A stretch of 64,000 nucleotides of DNA from Verrucomicrobiota bacterium (GTDB lineage: Bacteria; Verrucomicrobiota; Kiritimatiellia; SS1-B-03-39; UBA6053), in contig JAFIGC010000010.1 in the NCBI GenBank assembly GCA_020831635.1, forward strand, positions 1 to 64,000. The letters run 5' to 3'. This document shows, piece after piece, positions 34,868-43,721 of the stretch (the first letter of the stretch is position 1; each line of letters begins with the position of its first letter). The position numbers and the translations under genes were made by a program. Below the pieces are notes generated by a model, which saw only the letters and a program-made list of their open reading frames with translations, was not told the origin of the DNA and did not search any database.

Positions 34868-35023
34868 GCATCCCGTTGGGATGCGATTTCCGGGTGAAAC
34901 CCCATACCCCATCGACTCCAACGGGGACCCCATTCCCCGACCCCAACGGGGTCACACCCGTCAGCCCGGCGGCAACGCCCCGGGAAACGGCCCCCGTCCC
35001 CATTTCCCGACCCCAACGGGATC
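34868..35023. repeat. REP-like cluster of CCCGTTGGG palindromes
   Basis: Three 15-17-base palindromes with a three-base AAC/GTT centre: 34868-34884, 34939-34953 and 35009-35023 (one arm mismatch), separated by about 55-60 bases that also contain CCGGGTGAAACCCC and AACGGGGACCCC-like words. The layout resembles repetitive extragenic palindromes. No transposase is nearby. Confidence 0.6.
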
Positions 35024-35195
35024 GCACGCTTCGTCGTTGGGTCTTGACTCTCACGGAGGCACCAAGGCACGGCGGGGTTCGGTAAATGGTTTGTGCGGAT
35101 TGCGATTCCGTTCCCATCTCTGCGCGCTCTGCGTCCTCCTGTTCAAAAAACTCGGAAGAGATTGCAATTTTCCGGTGGCATGATTGGAAGAGGCG

Positions 35196-37490
35196 ATGGA
35201 TCATGCCGCTCACAATAAAATCGTTTCGTTTATCTGGTCGATTGCCGATGACTGCCTGCGGGATGTCTTTGTGCGGGGCAAGTATCGGGATGTGATCCTG
35301 CCGATGTTCGTTTTGCGGCGCATCGACTGCCTCTTGGAGGACAGCAAACAGGCGGTGCTCGACGAGGTGGATTTCCAGAAACGCGAGGCCCGCATGGCCG
35401 TACTGGATCCCGAAGGCCTGCGCGACGCCGCCGGACAGGTATTTTACAACACTTCGAAATTCACCCTCAAAACCCTCCTGGGCAATCCCTCCCAACTCGA
35501 AGCCAATTTCGCCCACTATCTGGACGGCTTCAGCGAAAACGTGGCCGAAATCATCGACAAATTCGACCTGCGCAACCAGATCCGCAAAATGGCCGCCGCC
35601 GATGCCCTGCACGGTGTGATCGAAAAATTCGTCTCCCCCGAAATCAACCTCTCCCCCCACGACACCACCGCCCCGGACAGTCGCAAGCTTCCCGGCCTCA
35701 GCAATCTCGGCATGGGACACGTGTTCGAGGAGCTGATCCGCAAATTCAACGAAGAGAACAACGAGGAGGCCGGGGAGCATTTCACCCCCCGCGAGGTGAT
35801 CCAGCTCATGGTGCATCTGCTCTTCGAACCCGTGAAAGGCGATCTGCCCCCCGTCATCACCATCTACGACCCCGCCTGCGGCTCCGGCGGCATGCTCACC
35901 GAGGCGCAGGACTACCTGCTCGACCCCGAGGGCGCCTTCCGCTCCGACGCCGCCATCTACCTCTACGGCAAGGAGGTCAACCCCGAGACCTACGCCATCT
36001 GCAAATCCGACATGATGATCAAGGGCAACAACCCCGAAAACATCAAATACGGCTCCACCCTCGCCACCGACGCCTTCGCCGGACTCCGTTTCGACTTCGC
36101 CCTCTCCAATCCTCCCTACGGCAAAAGCTGGAAAACCGACCAGGGGCAGATCCTCGAAAAACAGGGAAGCAAAATCGAAGTCATCGATCCCCGCTTCGAA
36201 GTGGTGGTGAACGACGCCTTCGGCGCCCCGCAAACCGTGAACGCCACCCCGGCGGTGGACGACGGTCAGCTCCTCTTCCTTATGGAGATGGTCGACAAGA
36301 TGAAAACCCGGACCGACTCGCCCCGGGGCGGACGCATCGCCAGCGTCCACAACGGCTCCGCCCTCTTCACCGGCAACGCCGGCGGCGGAGCCAGCAACAT
36401 CCGGCAGTATCTAATCGAAAACGACCTCCTGGATGCCATCATCCAGCTCCCCAACAACATCTTTTACAACACCGGCATCACCACCTACATCTGGGTGCTC
36501 AGCAACCACAAACCCGCCGCGCGCCAAGGCAAGGTACAGCTCATCGACGCCTCCGGTCTCTACGAAAAACTCCGCAAAAACCTCGGCGAAAAAAACTGCG
36601 CCTTCACCGCCGCCCACATCGAACAGATCACCCGGGCCTACCTGGAGATGAGCGACACCGGCAAAGAGGCGGTGGACGGCCTGAAAAGCAAGATCTTCGA
36701 CGGACGACAGTTCGGCTACTGGAAAATCACCGTGGAGCGTCCTCTACGCAAAGCCGCCAAATTCACCCCGGAACGAGTGGACACCCTGCGTTTCGACAAA
36801 CGCATGACCGAAGAAATGGCCTGGATCCACGCCCAGTGGGGCGACGCCGTGTACGAACCCGGATTCCTCAAGCAAAAGAAGGCGGAGTTGGACCGCTGGC
36901 TGGAGGAACAGGGCATTGAACGCAAAGCCTCGGACAAAAAGAAGCTCCTGGACGTGAAATTCTGGGCCGCCAAACGCGAGTTGCTGGAGGCCGCCCGGGC
37001 CCTGGCGGCGGAAGTGGGCGACGCGGAAAGCCGCGACTTCAACAAATTCGAAAAGCGGGTCAAAAAAGCCGCCAAAACCCTGGGCCTTAAACTCGGTGCG
37101 CCGCAGCTCAAACAAATCCTCGACGCCGTCTCCTGGACCGATCCCGACGCGGAGCCGGTGCGGGCCAAGGACGGTTACGAAGCCGACAGCGACCTGCGCG
37201 ACACCGAAAACGTGCCCCTCGACTGGTTGGAAGACGAAACCGACGCCCGCACCGTCATCCAAGCCTACTTCGACCAAGAGGTAAAACCGCACGTGCCCCA
37301 AGCCTGGATCGCCTGGGACAAAACCACGGTCGGCTACGAAATCAGCTTCAACAAATATTTTTATGTTCACCAGCCCCTGCGCGACCTCGCCGAGGTGGTG
37401 CGGGAAATCCGCGAACTCGAGGCGGAAACCGAGGGGCTGCTGGAGAAAATCCTGGATTTTGGAATTTCAACCACGGATGGACACGGATGA
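35196..37490 (+). CDS. hsdM: Type I restriction-modification methyltransferase subunit
   Basis: A 764-aa N6-adenine methyltransferase of a type I system. The N-terminal HsdM_N domain (VSFIWSIADDCLRDVFVRGK, ILPMFVLRRIDCLLED) is followed by the catalytic domain with FTPREVIQLMVHLL, SAM motif I YDPACGSGGMLTEAQDYLL near residue 227, and catalytic NPPY in FALSNPPYGKSW near residue 305. HsdM is usually 480-560 aa; here about 200 extra C-terminal residues include charged, helix-rich segments. The ATG at 35196 follows a good ribosome-binding site. The last eight codons lie in a dispersed intergenic repeat, so the original C-terminus may have been replaced. Confidence 0.93.
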   Translation: MDHAAHNKIVSFIWSIADDCLRDVFVRGKYRDVILPMFVLRRIDCLLEDSKQAVLDEVDFQKREARMAVLDPEGLRDAAGQVFYNTSKFTLKTLLGNPSQLEANFAHYLDGFSENVAEIIDKFDLRNQIRKMAAADALHGVIEKFVSPEINLSPHDTTAPDSRKLPGLSNLGMGHVFEELIRKFNEENNEEAGEHFTPREVIQLMVHLLFEPVKGDLPPVITIYDPACGSGGMLTEAQDYLLDPEGAFRSDAAIYLYGKEVNPETYAICKSDMMIKGNNPENIKYGSTLATDAFAGLRFDFALSNPPYGKSWKTDQGQILEKQGSKIEVIDPRFEVVVNDAFGAPQTVNATPAVDDGQLLFLMEMVDKMKTRTDSPRGGRIASVHNGSALFTGNAGGGASNIRQYLIENDLLDAIIQLPNNIFYNTGITTYIWVLSNHKPAARQGKVQLIDASGLYEKLRKNLGEKNCAFTAAHIEQITRAYLEMSDTGKEAVDGLKSKIFDGRQFGYWKITVERPLRKAAKFTPERVDTLRFDKRMTEEMAWIHAQWGDAVYEPGFLKQKKAELDRWLEEQGIERKASDKKKLLDVKFWAAKRELLEAARALAAEVGDAESRDFNKFEKRVKKAAKTLGLKLGAPQLKQILDAVSWTDPDAEPVRAKDGYEADSDLRDTENVPLDWLEDETDARTVIQAYFDQEVKPHVPQAWIAWDKTTVGYEISFNKYFYVHQPLRDLAEVVREIRELEAETEGLLEKILDFGISTTDGHG

Positions 37491-37499
37491 ACACGGATC
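37469..37499 (-). repeat. Dispersed ATCCGTGtcCATCCGTGG repeat, inverted, at the hsdM stop
   Basis: ACCACGGATGGACACGGATG is the reverse complement of the repeat at 4261-4292. The hsdM reading frame enters it and stops inside it (37488-37490), encoding the final STTDGHG. A further accacggaacacacagaatac word follows at about 37538. Confidence 0.7.
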
Positions 37500-37998
37500 A
37501 AGTACCATCTGAAGGCATTTTTCCTGGGGTGGATAAACCACGGAACACACAGAATACACAGAAAAAGGTTAACGGTGTCTTTTCTTGGAGGCCCTTAATA
37601 AAAGAAACGCCCATTTTCTTTATTAAGACCTCCTCTTATTTAAATCCGGTTTATTTTCTTTATCAAACCGCCTCCCCCGCGTCGCGTAGCGACAGAACCA
37701 CACATAGCCGTGGGTTTCAGCGCAATGGCCAATCGTCCGCACCTGTGTCGCGTAGCGACAACCCCACGCATAGCCGTGGGTTTCAACCCACGGAATCTGC
37801 GCCATCCAATGGAATTCCGTCGCGTAGCGACGGTTCACGGACCTGGGGATTTCAATCCCATCATGGGAGTGCGGAGGTTAAAACCTCCAGGTCCCTCAGC
37901 CGTCGCTACGCGACGAACCGGCCTGCCCGCACACAAAACCGTGGGTTGAAACCCACGGCTACGCGTCAAACGTCGCTACGCGACGGGGGGAACCCCGC
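37491..37998. other. Spacer between hsdM and hsdS with inverted-repeat array
   Basis: About 190 bases of repeat words and AT-richer sequence precede an array of palindromes (37681-37984). An open frame spans the spacer, but it translates repeats (SRSDxxTHSRGF phrases) and is not considered a gene. The hsdS ribosome-binding G-run lies at the array's right edge. Confidence 0.6.
37681..37984. repeat. Array of GTCGCGTAGCGAC palindromes with CCGTGGGTTTCAACCCACGG hairpins
   Basis: GTCGCGTAGCGAC occurs at 37681, 37747 and 37819, and its reverse form GTCGCTACGCGAC at 37902 and 37972. Hairpins with arms CCGTGGGTT/AACCCACGG lie at 37774-37793 and 37939-37958, and a partial copy near 37710. The left and right halves are arranged as mirror images, so the array could fold into a large cruciform or RNA structure between the two subunit genes. 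Confidence 0.8.
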
Positions 37999-39300
37999 AT
38001 GACCTCCACCACCCTACCCACCTACGACACCTACAAAGATTCCGGCGTGGAATGGCTCGGCCGCGTCCCGGCGCATTGGGGGGTAAAACGCAATCTGGGC
38101 GTGTTTGACGAACGCAACGAACGGGGACGTCCGGATGATGAACTCATTTCCGTCACGATTGACCGGGGGGTGATCCCGCAGACGGAGATCACAACCAAAA
38201 AAGACTCCTCAAATGAGGACAAATCCAAATACAAGGTATTGAAAAAGGGGGACTTGGTATACAACAAGATGCGGGCATGGCAGGGTGCCTTGGGAATTTC
38301 TCCATACGATGGCATCGTCAGCCCGGCCTACATCGTTCTTCGACCCAAGAATCCCAATCTTGCAAAATATTTTCATTACCTTTATCGGACCCCCCAATTT
38401 ATCACGGAAGCCAACCGACTGTCCTACGGCCTTTGCGGTGATATGAACAGTCTTCGATACGAGCATTTCAAAGGATCGTATTCCCCCATTCCGCCGGATG
38501 ATGAAGTGGACCGCATCGTCGCCTTTCTGGACGAGAAAACGGCGATGATAGACGAACTGATCGCAAAGAAAAAACGGCAGATCGAACTGCTGGACGAGCA
38601 GAAAAACATCCTCATCAACCGCGCCGTCACCCGCGGCCTCAACCCCGACGCCAAACTCAAACCCTCGGGCATCGACTGGATCGGGGAGATTCCTGAGGGG
38701 TGGGAGGTCAAACGATTGGGTTATATCGGTAGAGTGGGGAATGGCTCGACACCCTCCAGGAGTAATACACGATTTTGGGATTCACCTGACTTCCCTTGGT
38801 TGAATAGTTCTTCGGTGAACCAAGATGTGGTCACTGACTGTGATCAATATGTTTCAACCGCTGCCTTGCGGGAGTGTCACCTACCAAAACTTGATCCAGG
38901 CACTGTAATCGTTGCGATCACAGGACAGGGGAAAACCCGAGGCACTGCGGCACTCATGAAGGTACACGCCACGATCAACCAGCATCTCGCCTATTTGGCC
39001 GTTCAAGATCGGGAGATCCTGCCGGAATTTGTACATCTCTCCCTTAAGGCGCAGTACTATCAGTTACGCTCTATCAGTGAAAGCGGAAGCACCAAAGGAG
39101 CACTTACTTGCCAAGACATTAAAGAGTTCAAGATAGCAATGCCACCTCGGCAAACCCAAGAGCAAATTATCAAAAAATGCCAGGAAATCAGAACAACCGT
39201 TCGAGAGGCCAGTTGTATTTCAGAATCAAAAATCAAGTCGCTAACGTCATTCTGCAGCACCTTGATTGCTCATGCCGTCACCGGGAAAATTAAAATTTAA
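37999..39300 (+). CDS. hsdS: Type I restriction-modification specificity subunit
   Basis: A 433-aa specificity protein with two target-recognition domains. The first begins with YKDSGVEWLGRVPAHWGVKR near residue 10 and the second with PSGIDWIGEIPEGWEVKRLG near residue 218. The central helical spacer is FLDEKTAMIDELIAKKKRQ followed by IELLDEQKNILINRAVTRGL, and a matching second helix ends the protein. The target sequence cannot be predicted here. It is separated from hsdM by a 508-base repeat-containing spacer. Its start follows the G-run after the last palindrome. Confidence 0.92.
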   Translation: MTSTTLPTYDTYKDSGVEWLGRVPAHWGVKRNLGVFDERNERGRPDDELISVTIDRGVIPQTEITTKKDSSNEDKSKYKVLKKGDLVYNKMRAWQGALGISPYDGIVSPAYIVLRPKNPNLAKYFHYLYRTPQFITEANRLSYGLCGDMNSLRYEHFKGSYSPIPPDDEVDRIVAFLDEKTAMIDELIAKKKRQIELLDEQKNILINRAVTRGLNPDAKLKPSGIDWIGEIPEGWEVKRLGYIGRVGNGSTPSRSNTRFWDSPDFPWLNSSSVNQDVVTDCDQYVSTAALRECHLPKLDPGTVIVAITGQGKTRGTAALMKVHATINQHLAYLAVQDREILPEFVHLSLKAQYYQLRSISESGSTKGALTCQDIKEFKIAMPPRQTQEQIIKKCQEIRTTVREASCISESKIKSLTSFCSTLIAHAVTGKIKI

Positions 39301-39317
39301 CAAACCGAGAAACCGTT

Positions 39318-39656
39318 ATGAAACTAACCACAGAAAAATTCCAGCAAATCTTGAGACTCCAGAAAAAGGTCGAACATCAAAAAAACGAAAACCAGCCTTT
39401 CGGTGAAAATCAGAAGATTCGTTTTGACTGGTCCTCCGAACACGAACAGGCTTTGTATGACTATTGGGACGGACTTGAAGAACTTGAGAGGCAGGAGTTG
39501 GTTGCGATGAAATGGATGGGTGAAATGGAGGAACCTCCTGAAGAATTCCCAGCACTGGTGACAGAAGCGCGGATGCATACAAACATCGCCGAGCTTCACA
39601 AATCAAAACTTTCCGAGTATTGGGAGAAGGCTTGGGAAACGCTGCATGATGCATAA
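39318..39656 (+). CDS. Acidic small protein, unknown function
   Basis: A 112-aa protein rich in Glu, with a predicted mostly alpha-helical character (MKLTTEKFQQILRLQKKVEH, NEHEQALYDYWDGLEEL-like acidic stretch, ELHKSKLSEYWEKAWETL). No domain is recognised. It lies 17 bases after hsdS and 26 bases before the dCTP-deaminase-like gene, so it is cotranscribed with defence genes and could be an accessory or inhibitor; that is inference from position alone. Confidence 0.6.
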   Translation: MKLTTEKFQQILRLQKKVEHQKNENQPFGENQKIRFDWSSEHEQALYDYWDGLEELERQELVAMKWMGEMEEPPEEFPALVTEARMHTNIAELHKSKLSEYWEKAWETLHDA

Positions 39657-39682
39657 ACCTTGAACCATCGGCGGAGAATGAA

Positions 39683-41227
39683 ATGTCAACGGAATCGAAA
39701 CCCACATATCAGACATATAACGACCAGGCAACGGAACTGGTCGTGGCGGTTGTTGCACCACTCGGGCTAAACAAGCCCGTCGTAATTGACGCGATTATCA
39801 ATGAAGCCAAGCAGTATGGATACCACGCTGAAGTCATAAAAATAAGTGAGTTTCTGGAGCAGTTATATCCATTGGAGAAGTCCACATACCACCTTGATCG
39901 GGTGAAGCACTTGATGGACAAAGGAGACGAAATACGGGAAGAATCGAAAAACAACGCTATTCTTGCGATGTTTGCGGTGTTGGAGATTCAAAAACGCAGA
40001 GAGGAAAATCGATCAGAAAAATGGCAGGAAGGGAAAGTCGTTTGGATTATTGACTCATTGAAACACAGTGAAGAGGTGCTTGAGCTTCGAAAAATTTACT
40101 CGAATGGTTTTTTCCTTGTCGCCACACATGTCGACAGAAATGAAAGGCTAGATTACTTAAAGAGCCGTAATGATTCAGAATCCCCAAAACGTATTGAGGA
40201 TCTTCTGGACAGAGATGAGCGTGGTGGAGTGAACCATGGACAACAAACGGAAAAAGTTTTCCAGTACGCGGATTATTTCATCCGATACACCGGGGTCTTG
40301 GCAAAGACCTCGGAAAGCGTAAAGCGCTTTTTCGGACTGGTTTTCGGCCACCCATATATTAACTCCACATTCAATGAGCATGCCATGTATCTGGCGTATG
40401 TAGCCGGGATGCGGAGCGGAGATTTATCGCGCCAGGTAGGTGCCGTGGTCACGAAAGATCTGGAGATTCTTGGGCTGGGTGCGAATGAGTGTCCGCGTTT
40501 TGGCGGCGGTTTGTATTGGCCATTGTATGACGAGGAATCGCATGCCATTCAAGAGGCTGAGAAAGGGAAGGACCATGTAAGGGGCGAGGATTTCAACCAT
40601 ACGGAACGGCTAAGGATGTATGATGAGATATGTGATGCTTTGGGACTTCCCCAGAATGAGGAAAACCATAAGCACCTTGATTCCACAGGCCTTTCGGCCT
40701 TAACGGAGTACGGGCGAATGGTACATGCCGAGATGGAAGCCTTGATGAGCTGTGCTCGCAAGGGTGTTTCTCCTGTCGGTGGCACACTTTTCTGCACCAC
40801 CTTTCCATGCCACAACTGCGCCAAACACATCGTCGCTGCGGGAATCCGGAAAATTTTCTACATTGAGCCCTATCCCAAAAGCAAAGCCGTCGAAATGCAT
40901 GATGATTCTTTAAGTCTCGACGATTCAAATTCCGACAATAAAGTTGTCTTTGAGCCTTATGTCGGGGTTGGTCCCTGCAGATATGTGGACCTTTTTTCGA
41001 TGGGACTTGGGATTGGGGTGCCGATTCAGCGGAAAGACAAGAAAACAGGTAAAACGATCGACTTTGTCAAAAAATATGCACTTCCCCGACTACGGATGCT
41101 ACCAGGAAGCCTGAGCGAGGTGGAAAAACTTGTGGTTGCAAAACTTAAGGAGTATGATTTAGGAAGCTCGAACCGAAACCCGAACGGAGAAAGACATGAC
41201 ACAGGAACGAAAGACGCAGCCGAGTAA
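39683..41227 (+). CDS. DcdV/AvcD-like anti-phage dCTP deaminase
   Basis: A 514-aa protein with an N-terminal P-loop-kinase-like domain (TELVVAVVAPLGLNKPVVID) and a C-terminal zinc cytidine/dCMP-deaminase domain: GMVHAEMEALMSC-type HAE near residue 348 and TFPCHNCAKHIVAAG (PCxxC) near residue 375. This architecture is that of the AvcD/DcdV family, which depletes dCTP and halts phage replication. The Walker A-like loop is degenerate: Gly and Lys are there, but not the usual GSGKS/T. A CGGCGGAG ribosome-binding site precedes the start. Known AvcD systems use a neighbouring inhibitory RNA; only 26 bases separate this gene from the one before, so any such RNA would overlap other sequence. Confidence 0.82.
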   Translation: MSTESKPTYQTYNDQATELVVAVVAPLGLNKPVVIDAIINEAKQYGYHAEVIKISEFLEQLYPLEKSTYHLDRVKHLMDKGDEIREESKNNAILAMFAVLEIQKRREENRSEKWQEGKVVWIIDSLKHSEEVLELRKIYSNGFFLVATHVDRNERLDYLKSRNDSESPKRIEDLLDRDERGGVNHGQQTEKVFQYADYFIRYTGVLAKTSESVKRFFGLVFGHPYINSTFNEHAMYLAYVAGMRSGDLSRQVGAVVTKDLEILGLGANECPRFGGGLYWPLYDEESHAIQEAEKGKDHVRGEDFNHTERLRMYDEICDALGLPQNEENHKHLDSTGLSALTEYGRMVHAEMEALMSCARKGVSPVGGTLFCTTFPCHNCAKHIVAAGIRKIFYIEPYPKSKAVEMHDDSLSLDDSNSDNKVVFEPYVGVGPCRYVDLFSMGLGIGVPIQRKDKKTGKTIDFVKKYALPRLRMLPGSLSEVEKLVVAKLKEYDLGSSNRNPNGERHDTGTKDAAE

Positions 41228-41746
41228 GGCTGAGGGCTTTACGCTCCGTAGCGATGCGCCATTGACTCAGTATATACGGAATTTTTCCGCTAACGATGTA
41301 TCTCCATCCACCCGCGCTTTTTACACGGAATACCGTGTGAACACTCCTCAAACTCAAACCACCTCAAACCATCAACCCCATCGCTAACCACCCTTCAGTC
41401 CTCGCCTCTCCATCGAAATCTTCCGCGACCACCTGACCACCTGTTGGGCGGATTTGCTGGAGATTACAGCCACCCGCAACTGCTTCGCGGTTTCCCTGCC
41501 CTCCGCTTTGCCAAACGGGTGGCAGTTTGATTTTATCCACAGACAAGGACGGGTGTTCGTCTTCATGGAGCTGTGGGGCTGGCGCTGAACAGACATCCGC
41601 CACAAAACCCGGACCTCCAAGCCACCAGGATCTACGATCCCTACCTCCAGGACATCGACGACTCCAGCCTCGCCAACGGCGATGAAGTCTGAGATCCGTT
41701 CTGCTCCTACGAGGGACCGTATCCATGCCTTTTTGGGGGAAACGAA
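41228..41746. other. Intergenic region with possible coding remnants
   Basis: No intact gene is supported. A 63-codon frame at 41196-41387 starts inside the deaminase gene after a GGAG and could be a small protein, but its end is low-complexity. Phrases such as ALPNGWQFDFIHRQGRVFVF and NPDLQATRIYDPYLQDIDD occur in different frames between about 41470 and 41690, interrupted by stops, which suggests a decayed gene. The HNH gene's GGGGGAA ribosome-binding site ends the region. Confidence 0.4.
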
Positions 41747-42958
41747 ATGAACTGGCAAACCCACCATTCCTACCGCGTCTTCGACGAGTTCCTCCAGCGT
41801 TTCGTGCTGGAGCGGAAGAGCTACATCACCACCCATGAGCAGGTGTTGGATTTCGATACGGCTTTTGCAGACATACACCAACGCTTTGTGGAAGGTGCGG
41901 ATGAGTCGGATGACAAATTTGACGAGAAGGTGGAGCGTCAGTTCGCTGACGCGGCGGAGAACACCCGGATTGTGTTCACGAATGTGGAATATCTGTGGTG
42001 TCTGCCTTCAAGCAACATCGGCGGGCCACGGAAGCAACACTATGCGACCCGGTGGTTTCCACCGCAATGGGTTCAACAGGGTGGAGAGTATTTTTTCGGG
42101 GATGATCACGGGATCGGCAACACCGGGCAGTGGTACCAGCAAAACAAATATTTCGAGATTCGGGCCCTGCTCCGCATTCTCCAGCTGGTGACCCGGGACA
42201 GTTCCCTCGATTCAGTCTCCAAACTCAAGGAACGGATCGCGCAGATCTGCTATGATTCGATTTATAGCGGGGTCGCGGATTCGGATCCTTTTTCGCCCAT
42301 CCCCAACAAATGCAGCGCCCATTCGGTTTTCCTGCATCTTTCCGCTCCTGACACGTATGAATCCATCAGCGCGGACAACCACAAAGACCGCATCGTGGGG
42401 GTGTTCGGGCATTTGCTCGATCCCGGCATCACCTGCCGTGAGCAGAAACTGCGCGAGCTGAGGAGGATTCTGTACAATGAGTATGCCTTGGATGCTGACC
42501 CGGAGCGGAAGGAGCGATGGTTCTTCTACATGGAGGACATCAAGCGCGAATGGATCGGGGCAAGAAGCGTACGCTCCCAGAAAAAAAACTCCATTCTGTC
42601 CGAAATCCTCCAGGAAGAACTCGCGGGGGAGTTGGAGGGCGGAAAAGAGGCGTTTTCAGGGTACCGGATTCGCCGCAATGGCAAACTGGTTCAGCAGGTC
42701 AAGGTACGGGACCAACACACCTGCCGGGCCTGTGGCTTTCATTTCAAAAATCTGATCGTACACGTTCACCATCTAGACCCCATTTCTGAACGGAAAGGCG
42801 AGTCGGAAACCAAACAGGAAGACCTGATCACTCTCTGCCCCAACTGCCACTACCTGGCGCACTACCTCCTGCGCCAGGAGAATAACGACCGTTACAAACT
42901 GCTTCTTCCTTTGCTTTCTTCATTGAAGAAAATTCATGCAAAACACCATCCACTTTGA
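41747..42958 (+). CDS. HNH endonuclease-domain protein, probable defence nuclease
   Basis: A 403-aa protein. The C-terminal HNH nuclease domain is clear: zinc-binding CRACGFHF near residue 324, catalytic HVHHLDPIS near residue 340, and LCPNCHYLAHYL near residue 364. The N-terminal about 320 residues contain a conserved-looking segment ENTRIVFTNVEYLWCLPSSN near residue 75 but no domain I can name with confidence; it may recognise DNA or sense infection. The gene is in a defence island between a dCTP deaminase and an AbiE pair, and its 3' end overlaps the next gene by 23 bases. A restriction-like role is inferred. Confidence 0.78.
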   Translation: MNWQTHHSYRVFDEFLQRFVLERKSYITTHEQVLDFDTAFADIHQRFVEGADESDDKFDEKVERQFADAAENTRIVFTNVEYLWCLPSSNIGGPRKQHYATRWFPPQWVQQGGEYFFGDDHGIGNTGQWYQQNKYFEIRALLRILQLVTRDSSLDSVSKLKERIAQICYDSIYSGVADSDPFSPIPNKCSAHSVFLHLSAPDTYESISADNHKDRIVGVFGHLLDPGITCREQKLRELRRILYNEYALDADPERKERWFFYMEDIKREWIGARSVRSQKKNSILSEILQEELAGELEGGKEAFSGYRIRRNGKLVQQVKVRDQHTCRACGFHFKNLIVHVHHLDPISERKGESETKQEDLITLCPNCHYLAHYLLRQENNDRYKLLLPLLSSLKKIHAKHHPL

Positions 42959-43721
42959 GACTAAAGAGGGCATCCTCGAGAATATTTCAAAACTCACCGG
43001 AGTAAATGCAGGTGATATTGAAGCCTTCATCTCATCCATGGCGGATTGGTCAAAATCAGAGCGTGATTCACGCAGGGTTTGGCCGATGTTTCAGGCTGCG
43101 TTTGGGTGTGCTCCTACAATTCAACGTGCAGTTTGGTACCATGGCTGCCGGTGTCTGCCTGGAACCACCTTTGAGGATGGACTTTTGCCCAACGTACAAG
43201 CTTTATCTGAAATTTGGCACCAGCTCTGGAAGGTGATTGGGAAAGCGGTTAGTTCTTCAAGCCCAGAGGATTTGCGTTCCGTATTCGAAGCGCATACCGC
43301 TTCTATGACCGGGGGAGGTTATCACCAGCGCTTGATGGATTCGCGCCAGAATGGGCCATGGGGGAAACTGGTCAGGGAGGACTGGTTTCTCGAAGGTTCA
43401 GACAGTGATCATTATTTAAAATCAGGTCCGGAACTTGTTTGCTTTCCCCTGCGTCATTTTTCTCCGGATGGAGAATTGGAAAAACTTTATCTTAAAAGCA
43501 CTCAGGCATGTCTCGTTCATTTTAGTGCGCCGTGCAGTGATCCTCAGTTATTGGGCCATGGGTTGAATTTTCTTCGGGACACTCGGTTCTGTGAGCATCC
43601 AATCGAATATGTGGGCTATTATGGTTTGGAATCTATGGAAGGAAAGATTGTTCCGTTCAAGGATATCCTCAATGTCGAATTTTTATCTCCGGATTGTGGC
43701 TATAACGAAAATTTGACTTGA
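42936..43721 (+). CDS. Unknown protein coupled to the HNH nuclease
   Basis: A 261-aa soluble protein beginning MQNTIHFETKEGILENISKL. It has no signal peptide, TM segment or recognisable motif; tryptophan- and cysteine-containing blocks such as VWYHGCRCLPGTTFEDGLLP and SDHYLKSGPELVCFPLRHF stand out. The start lies inside the HNH gene (23-base overlap), so the two proteins are likely made together and may form one defence module. GC is lower than in the housekeeping operons. Possible roles as regulator, immunity protein or second effector cannot be separated by reading. Confidence 0.65.
   Translation: MQNTIHFETKEGILENISKLTGVNAGDIEAFISSMADWSKSERDSRRVWPMFQAAFGCAPTIQRAVWYHGCRCLPGTTFEDGLLPNVQALSEIWHQLWKVIGKAVSSSSPEDLRSVFEAHTASMTGGGYHQRLMDSRQNGPWGKLVREDWFLEGSDSDHYLKSGPELVCFPLRHFSPDGELEKLYLKSTQACLVHFSAPCSDPQLLGHGLNFLRDTRFCEHPIEYVGYYGLESMEGKIVPFKDILNVEFLSPDCGYNENLT

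Larger units (their letters stand above)
34760..35195. other. Intergenic repeat cluster between the Mrp operon and hsdM
   Basis: Three elements occupy it: two tandem copies of the GGGAGCGCCGGTCTCC-type unit (34770-34850), a set of small palindromes around CCCGTTGGG (GCATCCCGTTGGGATGC at 34868-34884, GACCCCAACGGGGTC at 34939-34953, a variant at 35009-35023), and words such as GGCACCAAGGCACGG and CTCTGCGCGCTCTGCGTCCTCCTGTTC (about 35057-35150). No gene is seen. The hsdM ribosome-binding site GGAAGAGGCG lies at the end. Confidence 0.6.

Noticed and set aside
34743-36350. Long minus-strand open frame opposite hsdM
   Set aside because: hsdM has all its methyltransferase motifs; the reverse frame has none and begins in repeats.
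37487-38002. Open frame of about 170 codons between hsdM and hsdS
   Set aside because: It translates palindrome repeats into SRSDxxTHSRGF phrases; such frames are usual artefacts of this repeat and have no independent support.
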